This document shows, piece by piece, positions 26,748 to 35,406 of a DNA stretch of 64,000 nucleotides. The stretch is taken from assembly GCA_009773565.1 (NCBI GenBank), contig WSXY01000002.1, positions 62,001-126,000 of the forward strand. Direction: 5' to 3'. Under the pieces are notes generated by a model. It had not been told where the DNA came from, did no database searches, and saw only the letters and a list, made by a program, of their open reading frames with translations. A program made the translations under genes and the position numbers. Source of the DNA: Actinomycetota bacterium (GTDB taxonomy: Bacteria; Actinomycetota; Coriobacteriia; Anaerosomatales; Anaerosomataceae). Positions within the stretch are counted from its first letter, which is position 1, and every line of letters starts with the position of its first letter.

Positions 26748-26805
26748 GTAGTGGGCGTCGTGTCGAAGGTGAATACATACACGAGGATCCAACTTCGATA
26801 ATCGG

Positions 26806-26835
26806 TTGCGCTTCCGCGTGGGGCGGTGATAGTAT
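26806..26835 (+). promoter_or_regulatory. putative promoter of the initiator tRNA gene
   Basis: TTGCGC (26806-26811), an 18-nt spacer and TAGTAT (26830-26835) end 28 bp before the mature tRNA. Matches to the sigma-70 consensus are partial. Confidence 0.45.
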
Positions 26836-26863
26836 GACGAGCCGCGTCGCGAGACGCTCATAG

Positions 26864-26940
<77 letters not shown>

Positions 26941-26951
26941 AAGAAACCGCA

Positions 26952-26990
26952 GGTCGGGAAGGCACATCGCCTCCCGGCCTGTATTCTTTG
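26952..26990. terminator. bidirectional terminator between tRNA-fMet and the 8-heme cytochrome
   Basis: AGGTCGGGAAGGC (26952-26964) pairs with GCCTCCCGGCCT (26970-26981), with one bulge and a G:U pair. It is followed on the plus strand by GTATTCTTT and on the minus strand by TTTCTTT a few bases further. Confidence 0.75.
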
Positions 26991-26993
26991 TCC

Positions 26994-28109
26994 CTACGGT
27001 AGGCCCGCCTGAGGATGGCAGTTCAGGCACAGGTCGTCAGTCTGCGCAGTCGTGTCTGCCTCGACGAGCATGCGGAATCCCTGTGCTTCGTGGGGGAAGT
27101 TCTGGAAGCGCGGGTTGTCGGCCGCATTGCGTCCATCGCCGCCAACAGGGAGAAACGTAGCTGTAGACTCGCTCGGGGTCGCCTGCGTGCCGCTCGCGGT
27201 GAGATCGCCGACGTACCGCTCATCTTCGTGGCACTGCTGGCATATGGGGAGGTGCCCGGCTTGAGCGTCCGTGCGCGGGAATGGCATCAGGTAAGCCCGA
27301 TTATATGAGGAGAACTGTGTATTGATTCCGGCAGCGCCGATGGTGGTTTCGCTTGTCGGATATGGGCCGGGTCCGATGATTCCGAGGCGGCGATAGTTGT
27401 ACGGTGCCGCGACCGTGGCAGACGCTTCGACGGGGTGATTCATGACAGCCGGCAGGCTTGACGAACGGCCCTGGTGGCAGGCAAGACACCAATCCGAGCC
27501 ATACTCGGCCACGGCGGTCGTCACTCCACCCGGCCGCTGCTTGAGTAGGCGGTTTGAAGTCCCCACAGGGTACAGGCCGCCTTCAGGCATCCGCTGGCGT
27601 TCGCCGAGGAACGGGGTGACGCAGTTCTTGGCGTGGGGAGAATGGCAATCGCTGCAGGTGAGCGTGGAGTTCGGTCCCGAGAATGCCATGGGGACACTGC
27701 CTCCGGTTGACGCGCTGCCACCGGGCACCATCGAGGTCGTCTCGATCTTGTGCTGGCCGCCCACCGGGAGCCCGCGCTGTGCGATGGCGCCGTACACACC
27801 TCGTCCCGCAGTGCCGTCGTGACATACCTGGCACGCGGCTTTGACGGTCTCGCCGAGCAGGAGGCTATTGGATGTCGGAGCATCGTGGAGCGTGTGGCAG
27901 ACCTTGCAGACCTTCGTGCCGGAGCTGTAGCCACCGTGCGGTCCGTAATTGACACCCGGTATGCCAACGCCTGAGATGTGGCAGGTGACGCCGCAAATTC
28001 CCGCGCCAGTCCATCCAGTCTCGTTGTACGCGAAGGCGTTCGATGCCCCACCGACGTACATGACCGTCAGAGCCACCACTGTGAGAATCGTGAGTATGCG
28101 AGCTTTCAA
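26994..28109 (-). CDS. secreted 8-heme c-type cytochrome with one CX3CH site
   Basis: A 371-aa protein with a signal peptide (MKARILTILTVVALTVMYVG, cleavage near AFA/YNE) and seven CxxCH motifs: CKVCH, CQVCH, CSDCH, CLACH, CQQCH, CLNCH and one further in the same series. The first potential heme site, CGVTCH at residues 39-44, has three residues between the cysteines. TTG 28109 is used, with GGAG 6 nt upstream. The gene is divergent from resB/ccsA, the System II cytochrome c maturation genes, which supports heme attachment outside the membrane. It is likely an electron-transfer partner of the 15-heme protein. Confidence 0.87.
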   Translation of the reverse strand: MKARILTILTVVALTVMYVGGASNAFAYNETGWTGAGICGVTCHISGVGIPGVNYGPHGGYSSGTKVCKVCHTLHDAPTSNSLLLGETVKAACQVCHDGTAGRGVYGAIAQRGLPVGGQHKIETTSMVPGGSASTGGSVPMAFSGPNSTLTCSDCHSPHAKNCVTPFLGERQRMPEGGLYPVGTSNRLLKQRPGGVTTAVAEYGSDWCLACHQGRSSSLPAVMNHPVEASATVAAPYNYRRLGIIGPGPYPTSETTIGAAGINTQFSSYNRAYLMPFPRTDAQAGHLPICQQCHEDERYVGDLTASGTQATPSESTATFLPVGGDGRNAADNPRFQNFPHEAQGFRMLVEADTTAQTDDLCLNCHPQAGLP

Positions 28110-28146
28110 GTGGGGCTCCAGGCGATCGTGGGTTGAGCACGCTGCA

Positions 28147-28175
28147 AATATAGCAACGCGAGGGTGTCAGAGCAA
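28147..28175 (-). promoter_or_regulatory. putative promoter of the 8-heme cytochrome gene
   Basis: On the minus strand TTGCTC (28175-28170), a 17-nt spacer and TATATT (28152-28147) lie about 38 bp before the TTG start. Confidence 0.55.
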
Positions 28176-28240
28176 ACCAGCGGAGGCCCCGACGCCGGAT
28201 CGAGCTGAAGGCACTTGTCTTGCTCCTGTGCATCGACCGC

Positions 28241-28246
28241 TATACT
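28241..28246 (+). promoter_or_regulatory. possible -10 box of the resB-ccsA operon
   Basis: TATACT lies about 58 bp before the preferred resB start. Upstream TTG-containing hexamers sit at non-ideal spacing (15 or 20 nt), so the call is tentative. Confidence 0.4.
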
Positions 28247-28303
28247 GAAGGGCATAGATTGTATCTCGCGAGGCTGCGGACATATCGTGGCCTCGAGTGG
28301 AGA

Positions 28304-29713
28304 ATGGTGGCGCGTGGATTTGGAATCATCGACTCTCGGATACGCACGGTGAGCAGAATCTACGGATTTCTTCGCTCCCGTCGCCTTGCGGTGTGGTTGA
28401 TCGTTCTTTTCATCATCTATGTGGCGATCGGGTCGATCGTCCCTCAAGGCGATCCCGGATCGTCCGCAGTATCTACATGGGTCGCGGGGCATCCCATACT
28501 CGCAGCGATCGCAATTCCCCTCGGCCTTAATCACGCGTACTCTACGCCTTTCTTTTTGCTACTCCTGGCGGTCTTGATGCTGAGTACGGGCGCATGCGCG
28601 TGGGAGCGTACACGTCGTGTTTGGCTCAGGACTCGCCGAGATGTCGCCTCGACGAAACGTGTAGCGGACCGGTTGCGGGACAAGCCTACCTTTGTGATAC
28701 CTGTTGAGAAGCTGGGTGCATCCGACGTGGCCTCCGCGTTCAAGTCGCTGCGGATGCGAACAACTCCTGGTGATGAAATCACCGAGGCGCGTTCCGGCCG
28801 CTTGGGTACGCTCGGCAGCCCCATCTTCCATTGGAGCCTGGTCTTGCTCTTCCTCTTCGTTGGGCTAGGTCAGCTAACGCGTTCAGAAGGCCTGATGGGA
28901 GTTGTAAGCGGCAGCTCGAAGCCGGATGTGGAGGCATCATACGGAGTCCTCACGACAGGACCCCTCCACGGCGCCATGAGCGGACGGCTGATCGCTGTGA
29001 CCGGGATCGAGCGGTCGTTCTCGGCCAACGGACTTACGCAGGGGCCGACGCCGTTCATCGAGTTGCGCGATGCAGACGGCACGTTGCTGAAGGCTGATTA
29101 TGCGTACTCGAATCATCCGTTGCGGTATAGGTCGACGTTCATCCACATGAATGCAGACGGACTCGCGGCCGTGGTCAGTGTCGGTTCTGCGGGATCGATG
29201 GGACAGTCCGAGGTTCTCATCGACTATGCCGCGGAGTCGCCTACCGGCGTGCAGCCCACAATGGTGGCCTTCAGTAATGCGCAGGGTGTGCCCATCGCTG
29301 ACGTCGTATTCGATCTTCCACCGAGTGCCGAGAATACGGTTGCGGTCGCCGTACGCTACGCACCTGTCGGTGGCCTCACGGGTCCCGATGCACGCGAGGT
29401 GGTCCTCACGCCCGGGGGGAGCGTTGCGCTTTCCGGCGACGTGGTGCTCAGGATCGATCGGCTGACAAGTTATGCGCGCCTCTCTGTTGTCGATGACTGG
29501 TCGGTCGCGTACATATATATATCGTTCGGGCTTGCGCTCCTCGGCCTGATGCTTGCTCTGTTCGTCTCGCCGCGCACACTATGGGTCACTCGGGTAGAGA
29601 CTGAGTCGGGAGCCGCGCTGCATGTACTTGTTCGACACGCACGAGGCGATGCAGCGTTTCCGACGCGGACGGAGAACGCATTCCGGGCGTCCGTCGATTC
29701 AGAAGGGGCATAA
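28304..29713 (+). CDS. resB: ResB/Ccs1-like cytochrome c biogenesis protein
   Basis: About 469 aa with the ResB layout: two N-terminal transmembrane helices (SRRLAVWLIVLFIIYVAIGS and the helix containing PFFLLLLAVLMLSTGACAWE), a third near SPIFHWSLVLLFLFVGLGQL, a large periplasmic or extracytoplasmic domain, and a final helix near SVAYIYISFGLALLGLMLAL. With CcsA it forms the System II heme-handling complex that attaches heme to CxxCH motifs. The start is uncertain: ATG 28304 and GTG 28349 are both possible, and an extension to 28220 is unlikely. It is 3 bp from ccsA. Confidence 0.85.
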   Translation: MVARGFGIIDSRIRTVSRIYGFLRSRRLAVWLIVLFIIYVAIGSIVPQGDPGSSAVSTWVAGHPILAAIAIPLGLNHAYSTPFFLLLLAVLMLSTGACAWERTRRVWLRTRRDVASTKRVADRLRDKPTFVIPVEKLGASDVASAFKSLRMRTTPGDEITEARSGRLGTLGSPIFHWSLVLLFLFVGLGQLTRSEGLMGVVSGSSKPDVEASYGVLTTGPLHGAMSGRLIAVTGIERSFSANGLTQGPTPFIELRDADGTLLKADYAYSNHPLRYRSTFIHMNADGLAAVVSVGSAGSMGQSEVLIDYAAESPTGVQPTMVAFSNAQGVPIADVVFDLPPSAENTVAVAVRYAPVGGLTGPDAREVVLTPGGSVALSGDVVLRIDRLTSYARLSVVDDWSVAYIYISFGLALLGLMLALFVSPRTLWVTRVETESGAALHVLVRHARGDAAFPTRTENAFRASVDSEGA

Positions 29714-29716
29714 CAC

Positions 29717-30556
29717 ATGACTGCCACGGTAGAGATCCTCTTGATGTGGGCCACGGTGACCGCATATGCGCTGTCGGCGGCACTGTTCGTAGTGAGCATC
29801 ATCTTCAAGCAGGACACGATTTCGAGAATCGCGCTTGGCATGACTTGCGCGGGGGTCATCCCACACGTCGCCGCAATCGTCGGTCGCTGGGTCAGAATCG
29901 GGCACGGTCCGTACATCGGTTTCTATGAGGTCGTATCCTCGTACGCGCTGATCGGCGTCGTTATATTCATCGCTCTTGCGCTCGCCAGAAAGCCGTTCCG
30001 GGCGTTCGGTGTAGCGCTCATGCCGATGGCGTTCCTCGCCCTTGGGGGTGCGATGCTCGCTTCGAAGACCGAGGTAGCGATCACGCCCAACCTGGCGAGC
30101 TATTGGTTGGTGGTACACGTCGCGTTCGCCAAGCTGTCGTACGGCTCGTTCATCACGGCGACCGGGTTGGCGATCGTCCACATTCTTCGGCTGAGCAGGC
30201 GCGAGGTGAAGGGTGACGGGTTCTTTGCGAGCCTGACGCCCGAGTCCCTTGATGACCTCACAGCCAAGTTCGTCAGTGCCGGTTTTGTCTTTCTCGGCAT
30301 CATGATCGCGGCAGGTGCGATCTGGGCGAACGAGGCCTGGGGACGCTACTGGGCCTGGGACCCGATCGAGACCTGGTCGCTCGTATCATGGCTTGTCTAT
30401 GCGGTCGTCTTGCACCTTCGACGGACGATGGGGTGGGTGGGCAAGCGGTTCGCATGGATCACCATCGCGGCCTTGCCCGTGCTGCTCTTCGCGCTCATCG
30501 GCGTCGTCATCGTCTACGAGTCGATCCATGGGGCGTATCTGCTTATCGGCGGCTGA
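29717..30556 (+). CDS. ccsA: CcsA/ResC-type cytochrome c assembly protein
   Basis: A 279-aa protein with about eight transmembrane helices and the tryptophan-rich heme-binding motif WGRYWAWDPIETWSL. Conserved His residues are in AYW-VVHV and near the end (ESIHGAY). It works with ResB in System II cytochrome c maturation, needed for the two multiheme cytochromes nearby. Its TGA stop directly abuts that of the convergent ATPase gene at the palindrome TGATCA. Confidence 0.92.
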   Translation: MTATVEILLMWATVTAYALSAALFVVSIIFKQDTISRIALGMTCAGVIPHVAAIVGRWVRIGHGPYIGFYEVVSSYALIGVVIFIALALARKPFRAFGVALMPMAFLALGGAMLASKTEVAITPNLASYWLVVHVAFAKLSYGSFITATGLAIVHILRLSRREVKGDGFFASLTPESLDDLTAKFVSAGFVFLGIMIAAGAIWANEAWGRYWAWDPIETWSLVSWLVYAVVLHLRRTMGWVGKRFAWITIAALPVLLFALIGVVIVYESIHGAYLLIGG

Positions 30557-33082
30557 TCAACTACTCTTCGCGTACGTGCGCATGTCCCCCGCGGTCGCGA
30601 GGGCGTGACGCACGCGCGCGAGAAGGATCTCGCGGCGCACGGGCACGTGGAAGAAGTCGAGAGCGCCAGCCATGAGCGCCCGCACCTCATCCGCCGGGTC
30701 GGTGCTGGCCGAGTAGATCACGAGCGGAACACTGAAGTTGCGTGCGGTCTCGTTGAGCAGCCCGAAGCCGTCCATGAGCGGCATGCGGAGATCCGACAGC
30801 ACGAGGTCGAACGTCCCACGCTCAAGAAGCCGGACGGCCTCCACGCCATTGCGCGCGATCGAGACGCTCAGCCCGGCCGACGTGAGTGTCGACTGGAGCA
30901 GTTCACGGTTATCCTCGGCATCATCGACGAGGAGGATCGAGGTTGCTTCGGGGTTGTGGGTGGCGGAAGCGAGGGCGATGCGTCCTGCCAGAATCTCCTG
31001 GTCATCCGCAAGTCCCGCGGCGAGCGCCGCTTCGACGGTGAGCCGGCCCGCAGTGAGCGCCTCGAGCGCGACCGATCCGAGGATCTTTGTGTCGGCGTCC
31101 TGAAGCGTCGATCGAATCTCCGCCGGCGTGGCCCCTGAGGCGATCTGCTCGCGCAACGCGTCCGTGAGCACGAAGACCTCGAAGATGCCCGTACGACCCC
31201 TGGATCCGGTGCCCCTGCACGTTGTGCAACCCGCCGGGTCGGCAACCTGCACGTCAGGGGTTACGCCGAACGGCGAGAGCATTGCTTGTTCCTCGACGGT
31301 GAGCGTGCGAGGGCTTGAGCACTCGGGACAGGGCAACGGTGCGATCCGAACTCCAACGAGGCACAACAGGCTTGCGGCGAGGCGAGGACGAGCGATGCCA
31401 AGCGCTTCAAGCGCGGAGATCGCCGAAGTCGCGTTGGACGCCGTGATCGTCGCGATCGCGAGGCCCGTCTCGTCGAAGCGCAGGATTGATCGGGCGCTTT
31501 CGGCATCACGGATCTCGCCGACGAACAGCACATCCGGTTCCTGGGAGATGATCGATGAGATGACGGAAGGGTACGTCGCGCCGTTGGGCTCGTCGACGCT
31601 CTGCTGATGCGTGAAGGGAACGCGGAACTCTATGGGGCTTTCGGCAGTCGTGATGCGCCTGCCCGAGGGCCCGAGCATCGAGAGCACCGTGTACGCGGTG
31701 GTCGTCTTTCCGGATCGAGGTGGCGCAGCGACGATGATGAGGCCCTGGCGAGCGGCGAGGCACGATGCGAGCATTTCCGCTTGCTCGGGCAGCATGCCAA
31801 GGTCGGCCGATGTCTTTGGCGGGACATCGGCGCGAATAAGACGGAGGCTCATCGCCTCGCCGTATGCCGAAGCCGCAGTCGTGACTCGAACCGCATAGCG
31901 GGCGCCTGCGATGACGACCTCGAATGCTCCGCGTTGTGAACGGCGACGTTCGTTGATGTCGAGACCAGCGAGGGCCTTGAACCGGGAGAGCGCCATCGAT
32001 GTCTGTTCGTGCGAGACCATGAACGCTTCATGAACGACATCATCGATGCGGTAGCCGACTGACACGCCCTCGGCTTTCGGTTCGAACTCGATATCCGACG
32101 CGCCGTCCGCCTCTGCCGCCGCGAGTGCGTGATCGGCGAGGAAGGCGGGCGGTCGCATACCGAGCTCCCGGGCGCCGGGGCGTGGCGCTCCGGCCCGTAA
32201 CCCGACCGCTTCGGGGTCGATCGTCAGCAGTGTCCCGCGCTCAGATGGCGCCTCTCGCTCGAAGACATCGCGAATCGTGCCGGGAGAGGCGACGAGGAGC
32301 GTGTACGAGTCGGTTCCGGATGCGCGCTCAAGTGTATCGATGAGGTCCCAGTTGAACGGGTTGGCGACCACAAATGCAGCGCCGACTGCCTGGTTGTTAA
32401 TGGGCACGACGAGGTTCGTCCGGCAAAAGGGCGTAGGCAGCACGCCCAGCTGGATCTCGCTCGAGATGACCCGCGGGAGGAAGCCGACACCGAAGAATCG
32501 CGCCACAAGCTCGGCAATCCGTGCTTCCCCGACGCCGGTGCTCTCGGCGAGCGAGTAGATGGTCGCCGGAACGACCGCGGTAACCGCTGGGGCGGCCTGC
32601 TCGCCGAGTTCCGCGACAAGCGTCTCCTTGAATGTGGCGAAGTCTGCAGGCGTGACTCGCTCCGTCCAGCCGGTTCGCGAGGTGCCGATTGCGGCAAAGC
32701 GCGCACCCGTATTGAGATGGCGCTCTACCGCGGCGACAAGGGTGTTACCGGCGAAGGGCTTCGTCACGTAGTCGACAGCACCGGCTGCGAACGCGCTCTG
32801 TCGGTCGTGTTCGCCGGTGAGCGCCGTCAAGAACACGATCGGTGTACCCTGCAGGTCGGGGATCGACAGCATCTCGGTAGCGACGGCGTAACCGTCCATG
32901 CCGGGCATCATCGCGTCGAGAAGCACCAAAGACGGTCGGTTCTTCACCGCGAGGCGCAATGCGTCTTCACCGTTCTCGGCGGTGATGACTTCGTATCCGG
33001 CGGTGCCAAGTGTGATTCGGACGATCTCCAGGATGTCGCGATCGTCGTCGACGCTCAGAATGACCGCATGTGCCGCTTCCAT
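30557..33082 (-). CDS. receiver - MshEN - GspE-type ATPase - receiver protein with decayed catalytic motifs
   Basis: An 841-aa protein. The first receiver (about 6-122) has Asp56 and Lys108 intact. A MshEN/GspE N-terminal-like domain (about 165-275) contains ELVARFFGVGFLPRV. The GspE/PilB ATPase core (about 305-690) has Walker A altered to APPRSGKT (453-460), a Walker B region ending VGEIRD (521-526) and two CxxC pairs (CPEC, CTTC). The second receiver (about 714-835) has Asp764 but a Val where the conserved Lys should be. The His of the His box is lost (TITASNATS near 545-552). The ATPase is therefore probably weak or inactive, and the last receiver is a pseudo-receiver. It is a paralogue of the protein at 41656-44340 and may act as its regulator or partner. 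Confidence 0.8.
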   Translation of the reverse strand: MEAAHAVILSVDDDRDILEIVRITLGTAGYEVITAENGEDALRLAVKNRPSLVLLDAMMPGMDGYAVATEMLSIPDLQGTPIVFLTALTGEHDRQSAFAAGAVDYVTKPFAGNTLVAAVERHLNTGARFAAIGTSRTGWTERVTPADFATFKETLVAELGEQAAPAVTAVVPATIYSLAESTGVGEARIAELVARFFGVGFLPRVISSEIQLGVLPTPFCRTNLVVPINNQAVGAAFVVANPFNWDLIDTLERASGTDSYTLLVASPGTIRDVFEREAPSERGTLLTIDPEAVGLRAGAPRPGARELGMRPPAFLADHALAAAEADGASDIEFEPKAEGVSVGYRIDDVVHEAFMVSHEQTSMALSRFKALAGLDINERRRSQRGAFEVVIAGARYAVRVTTAASAYGEAMSLRLIRADVPPKTSADLGMLPEQAEMLASCLAARQGLIIVAAPPRSGKTTTAYTVLSMLGPSGRRITTAESPIEFRVPFTHQQSVDEPNGATYPSVISSIISQEPDVLFVGEIRDAESARSILRFDETGLAIATITASNATSAISALEALGIARPRLAASLLCLVGVRIAPLPCPECSSPRTLTVEEQAMLSPFGVTPDVQVADPAGCTTCRGTGSRGRTGIFEVFVLTDALREQIASGATPAEIRSTLQDADTKILGSVALEALTAGRLTVEAALAAGLADDQEILAGRIALASATHNPEATSILLVDDAEDNRELLQSTLTSAGLSVSIARNGVEAVRLLERGTFDLVLSDLRMPLMDGFGLLNETARNFSVPLVIYSASTDPADEVRALMAGALDFFHVPVRREILLARVRHALATAGDMRTYAKSS

Positions 33083-33157
33083 GGTGCCTCCAGGTCGATC
33101 GAGAGGACTGAATGAACATACCCATGCGGAGCGCCTGATGAGTGAAGCTGGTGCACC

Positions 33158-34357
33158 TTAGGTGAGCGGTAGATCCCAGATACGCCACTTCTTGTACTCG
33201 TGACCGCCCATGAACTCAGATGCCCGGATGATAAGGTCGTTGTTCTCAAGCAGGAGCGATGCGTCGCACGACTTGTAGCCATGCTCTTGTGTGTATGAGA
33301 GCACCTCTTCGAAGAGGAGCGCATCGGTGCCGAGTTTCCGGTAGCCGGGCAACACGCCGAAGAACATCAGCCTGACCCTTGGAATAGGCTTAGGAGTCGT
33401 AAGCAGACGTGCGATGCGAACGTAGTCGGAGTCGCCGTACCATTTCCAGCGCGGGCGTAGCGCGACGTTGGGGTCAGGGAAGCAGCCGAGAACCGCGATC
33501 GGTACGCCGTCGTGGTAGGCGAATCGGATGAGCTCGGGGTCGATGATCATCTTGAGCGCCTCGACGAGCGCATCTGCCTCCCAATCGGTGATCGGCAGGA
33601 AGCCCCAGTTCTCGGCCCACGCCTGGTTGTAGATCTCGATGATGAGTTTGACCTCGGCCTCGAGGTTCTTCATGACGACGGGCCGGGTCGTGATTCCACC
33701 GCGTTTGCGCACACCGGTCGCGATCCGGGTGAGCCGTTCGTTCGCCGGCTTCGTGAGGTCGATGAGGTACGCGACGTAGTCCTTTGTCTTTTGGAAGCCG
33801 TACCGCTCGATGAACTCCGCGTAGTACGGCGGGTTGTAGGTGTGTTCAACGTAGACATCCTGATCGAATCCCTCGATCAGGCACGCCTGACGCTCGTGGG
33901 TGATGTTCGAGTACTCGCCAGGCCCGCGTAGTATCTCGGCGCCGTGTGCCTTGCACCAGTCGCGCGCTGCATCAAGGAGCTTCTCGGCAACGGCGTACTC
34001 TTCGATGACCTCGAAGAAGCCGAAGAAGCCGAACTTGCCACCCCAGCCTTCGTCGATGCGCTCATTGACGACGGCCGAGACACGCCCGACCGGCTCGCCG
34101 CCACGGTACGCCATGAAGTGCGTCGCCTTGGCGGTCCTGTGATAGGGGTGATCCGGCGTCAGCAGCCCCTGCATGCCGAGCAGCTTATTGCCGAGGAGGT
34201 CGGCATCGAGCTGTGGCGTCCAGTGCGGGTTCCCCTTGTAGAGGCGATACGGGAATCGAACGAACGCTTTCAGGCGCGGGTCGCCAAGGGGGATTTCGAT
34301 GATCTCTAGAGCCGGTCGTGTGTCGTGTGTGCTTGAGCCGCCTCGTGTGTCCGCCAT
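33158..34357 (-). CDS. GNAT-like acetyltransferase family protein (YghO-like)
   Basis: A 399-aa protein resembling the uncharacterised YghO-type family: FPYRLYKGNPHWTPQLDADL near the N-terminus, GGEPVGRVSAVVNERIDEGW (a GNAT beta-strand pair), a central FGFFEVIEEYAVAEKLLDAA, RGPGEYSNITHE, and a second GNAT-like half with LMFFGVLPGYRKLGTDALL. The substrate is unknown. ATG 34357 with GGGGA upstream is preferred over a frame to 34501 that would overlap the divergent acyltransferase gene. It lies 75 bp upstream of the receiver-ATPase gene on the same strand. Confidence 0.7.
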   Translation of the reverse strand: MADTRGGSSTHDTRPALEIIEIPLGDPRLKAFVRFPYRLYKGNPHWTPQLDADLLGNKLLGMQGLLTPDHPYHRTAKATHFMAYRGGEPVGRVSAVVNERIDEGWGGKFGFFGFFEVIEEYAVAEKLLDAARDWCKAHGAEILRGPGEYSNITHERQACLIEGFDQDVYVEHTYNPPYYAEFIERYGFQKTKDYVAYLIDLTKPANERLTRIATGVRKRGGITTRPVVMKNLEAEVKLIIEIYNQAWAENWGFLPITDWEADALVEALKMIIDPELIRFAYHDGVPIAVLGCFPDPNVALRPRWKWYGDSDYVRIARLLTTPKPIPRVRLMFFGVLPGYRKLGTDALLFEEVLSYTQEHGYKSCDASLLLENNDLIIRASEFMGGHEYKKWRIWDLPLT

Positions 34358-34485
34358 CGTCCCCGCGTTCGCCTCCCGGTGGTTGCGCGTCGTCGAAACG
34401 AGCGTAGCAGAAGCAGGAGTGGGTCGCACAAGAGAGACTGATACACTTACCTGGTCGTCGTGACCCGGAGGGAGGCCGTCCACGC

Positions 34486-35376
34486 GTGGATTTCGAGTCA
34501 CTCTCCAATAGCAGGCTCGGTATCGGCCTCGCGCTTACCGTCAGTCGCGCGATGCCGCAGGCGCCCGGGTATAGCCTCGCGCGCGCGGGCGCGAGGCGTC
34601 TTGCCGCGAGTCCGGATTCGCCACTGGTGCGCGCGATTCGCACGAACCAGTGGATGGCGTCAGGCCGAACGCTTGCCGGCCCCGCGCTCAACGAAGCCGT
34701 TCGCGAGACGATAGAGATGAGCGGACGCTTTCTCTACGACATCTACCACCTCCCGAAAGATCCCGCAGCGCTCGTGCGCATGGTTGCCGTCGACGACGTC
34801 TTCGAGCGGTTCCTCGCAGAGACGTCGAACGGCCCGCGCGTCGTCGTCGGCGTCCACTTGGGGAACTTCGACCTGGTGGGACAGGCGCTTGGCGCCTCGG
34901 GTTTTCGCGCGCAGGTGCTTTCGGTGGCGGACCCCAACGGCGGATACCAGTGGCAGAACGAGATGCGCGCGAGAAACGGCCTCGATATGACCCCGGTGAC
35001 CATCGAGTCGCTCAAGCGTGCGGCCCGACGACTTGCCGACGGGGGTACCGTCCTGACGGGTATCGATCGGCCTGTTCCCGGTTCCGAGCACCGACCGCGG
35101 TTCTTCGGTGCGCCTGCAAACGTGCCGCTCCTGCACATTCGGCTCGCAATGCGCGCCTCTGTGCCGGTCGTGGTCATCTCGGCGATGAAGCGCGAGGACG
35201 GACTCTACGAGTTGCAGGCATCAGAGCCGCTTGCGATGACGGGTTCGGTCAAGAGCGCCGACGACGTGCTTGCCAATGCCGAGCGTGCGCTGAGAGTTGC
35301 CGAGGAGCTGATCACCCGCTCGCCCCGGCAGTGGGTCATGCCGCATGCAGTCTGGCCCGATCTACAGGCGCCATAG
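34486..35376 (+). CDS. LpxL/PatA-like lysophospholipid acyltransferase
   Basis: A 296-aa protein with the acyltransferase motif HLGNFD (H-x4-D) near residue 123 and the later block GGTVLTGIDRPVPGSEHRPR. These are typical of the LpxL/HtrB superfamily, which in actinobacteria includes acyltransferases that acylate phosphatidylinositol mannosides. It is GTG-initiated and 30 bp upstream of a CDP-alcohol phosphatidyltransferase, then a patatin-like gene, so a phospholipid or glycolipid role is inferred. No glycosyltransferase is adjacent, so the acceptor is not known. Confidence 0.75.
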   Translation: MDFESLSNSRLGIGLALTVSRAMPQAPGYSLARAGARRLAASPDSPLVRAIRTNQWMASGRTLAGPALNEAVRETIEMSGRFLYDIYHLPKDPAALVRMVAVDDVFERFLAETSNGPRVVVGVHLGNFDLVGQALGASGFRAQVLSVADPNGGYQWQNEMRARNGLDMTPVTIESLKRAARRLADGGTVLTGIDRPVPGSEHRPRFFGAPANVPLLHIRLAMRASVPVVVISAMKREDGLYELQASEPLAMTGSVKSADDVLANAERALRVAEELITRSPRQWVMPHAVWPDLQAP

Positions 35377-35406
35377 GAAGTACCGACACAGGAGAAAGCA
35401 GCCAAG

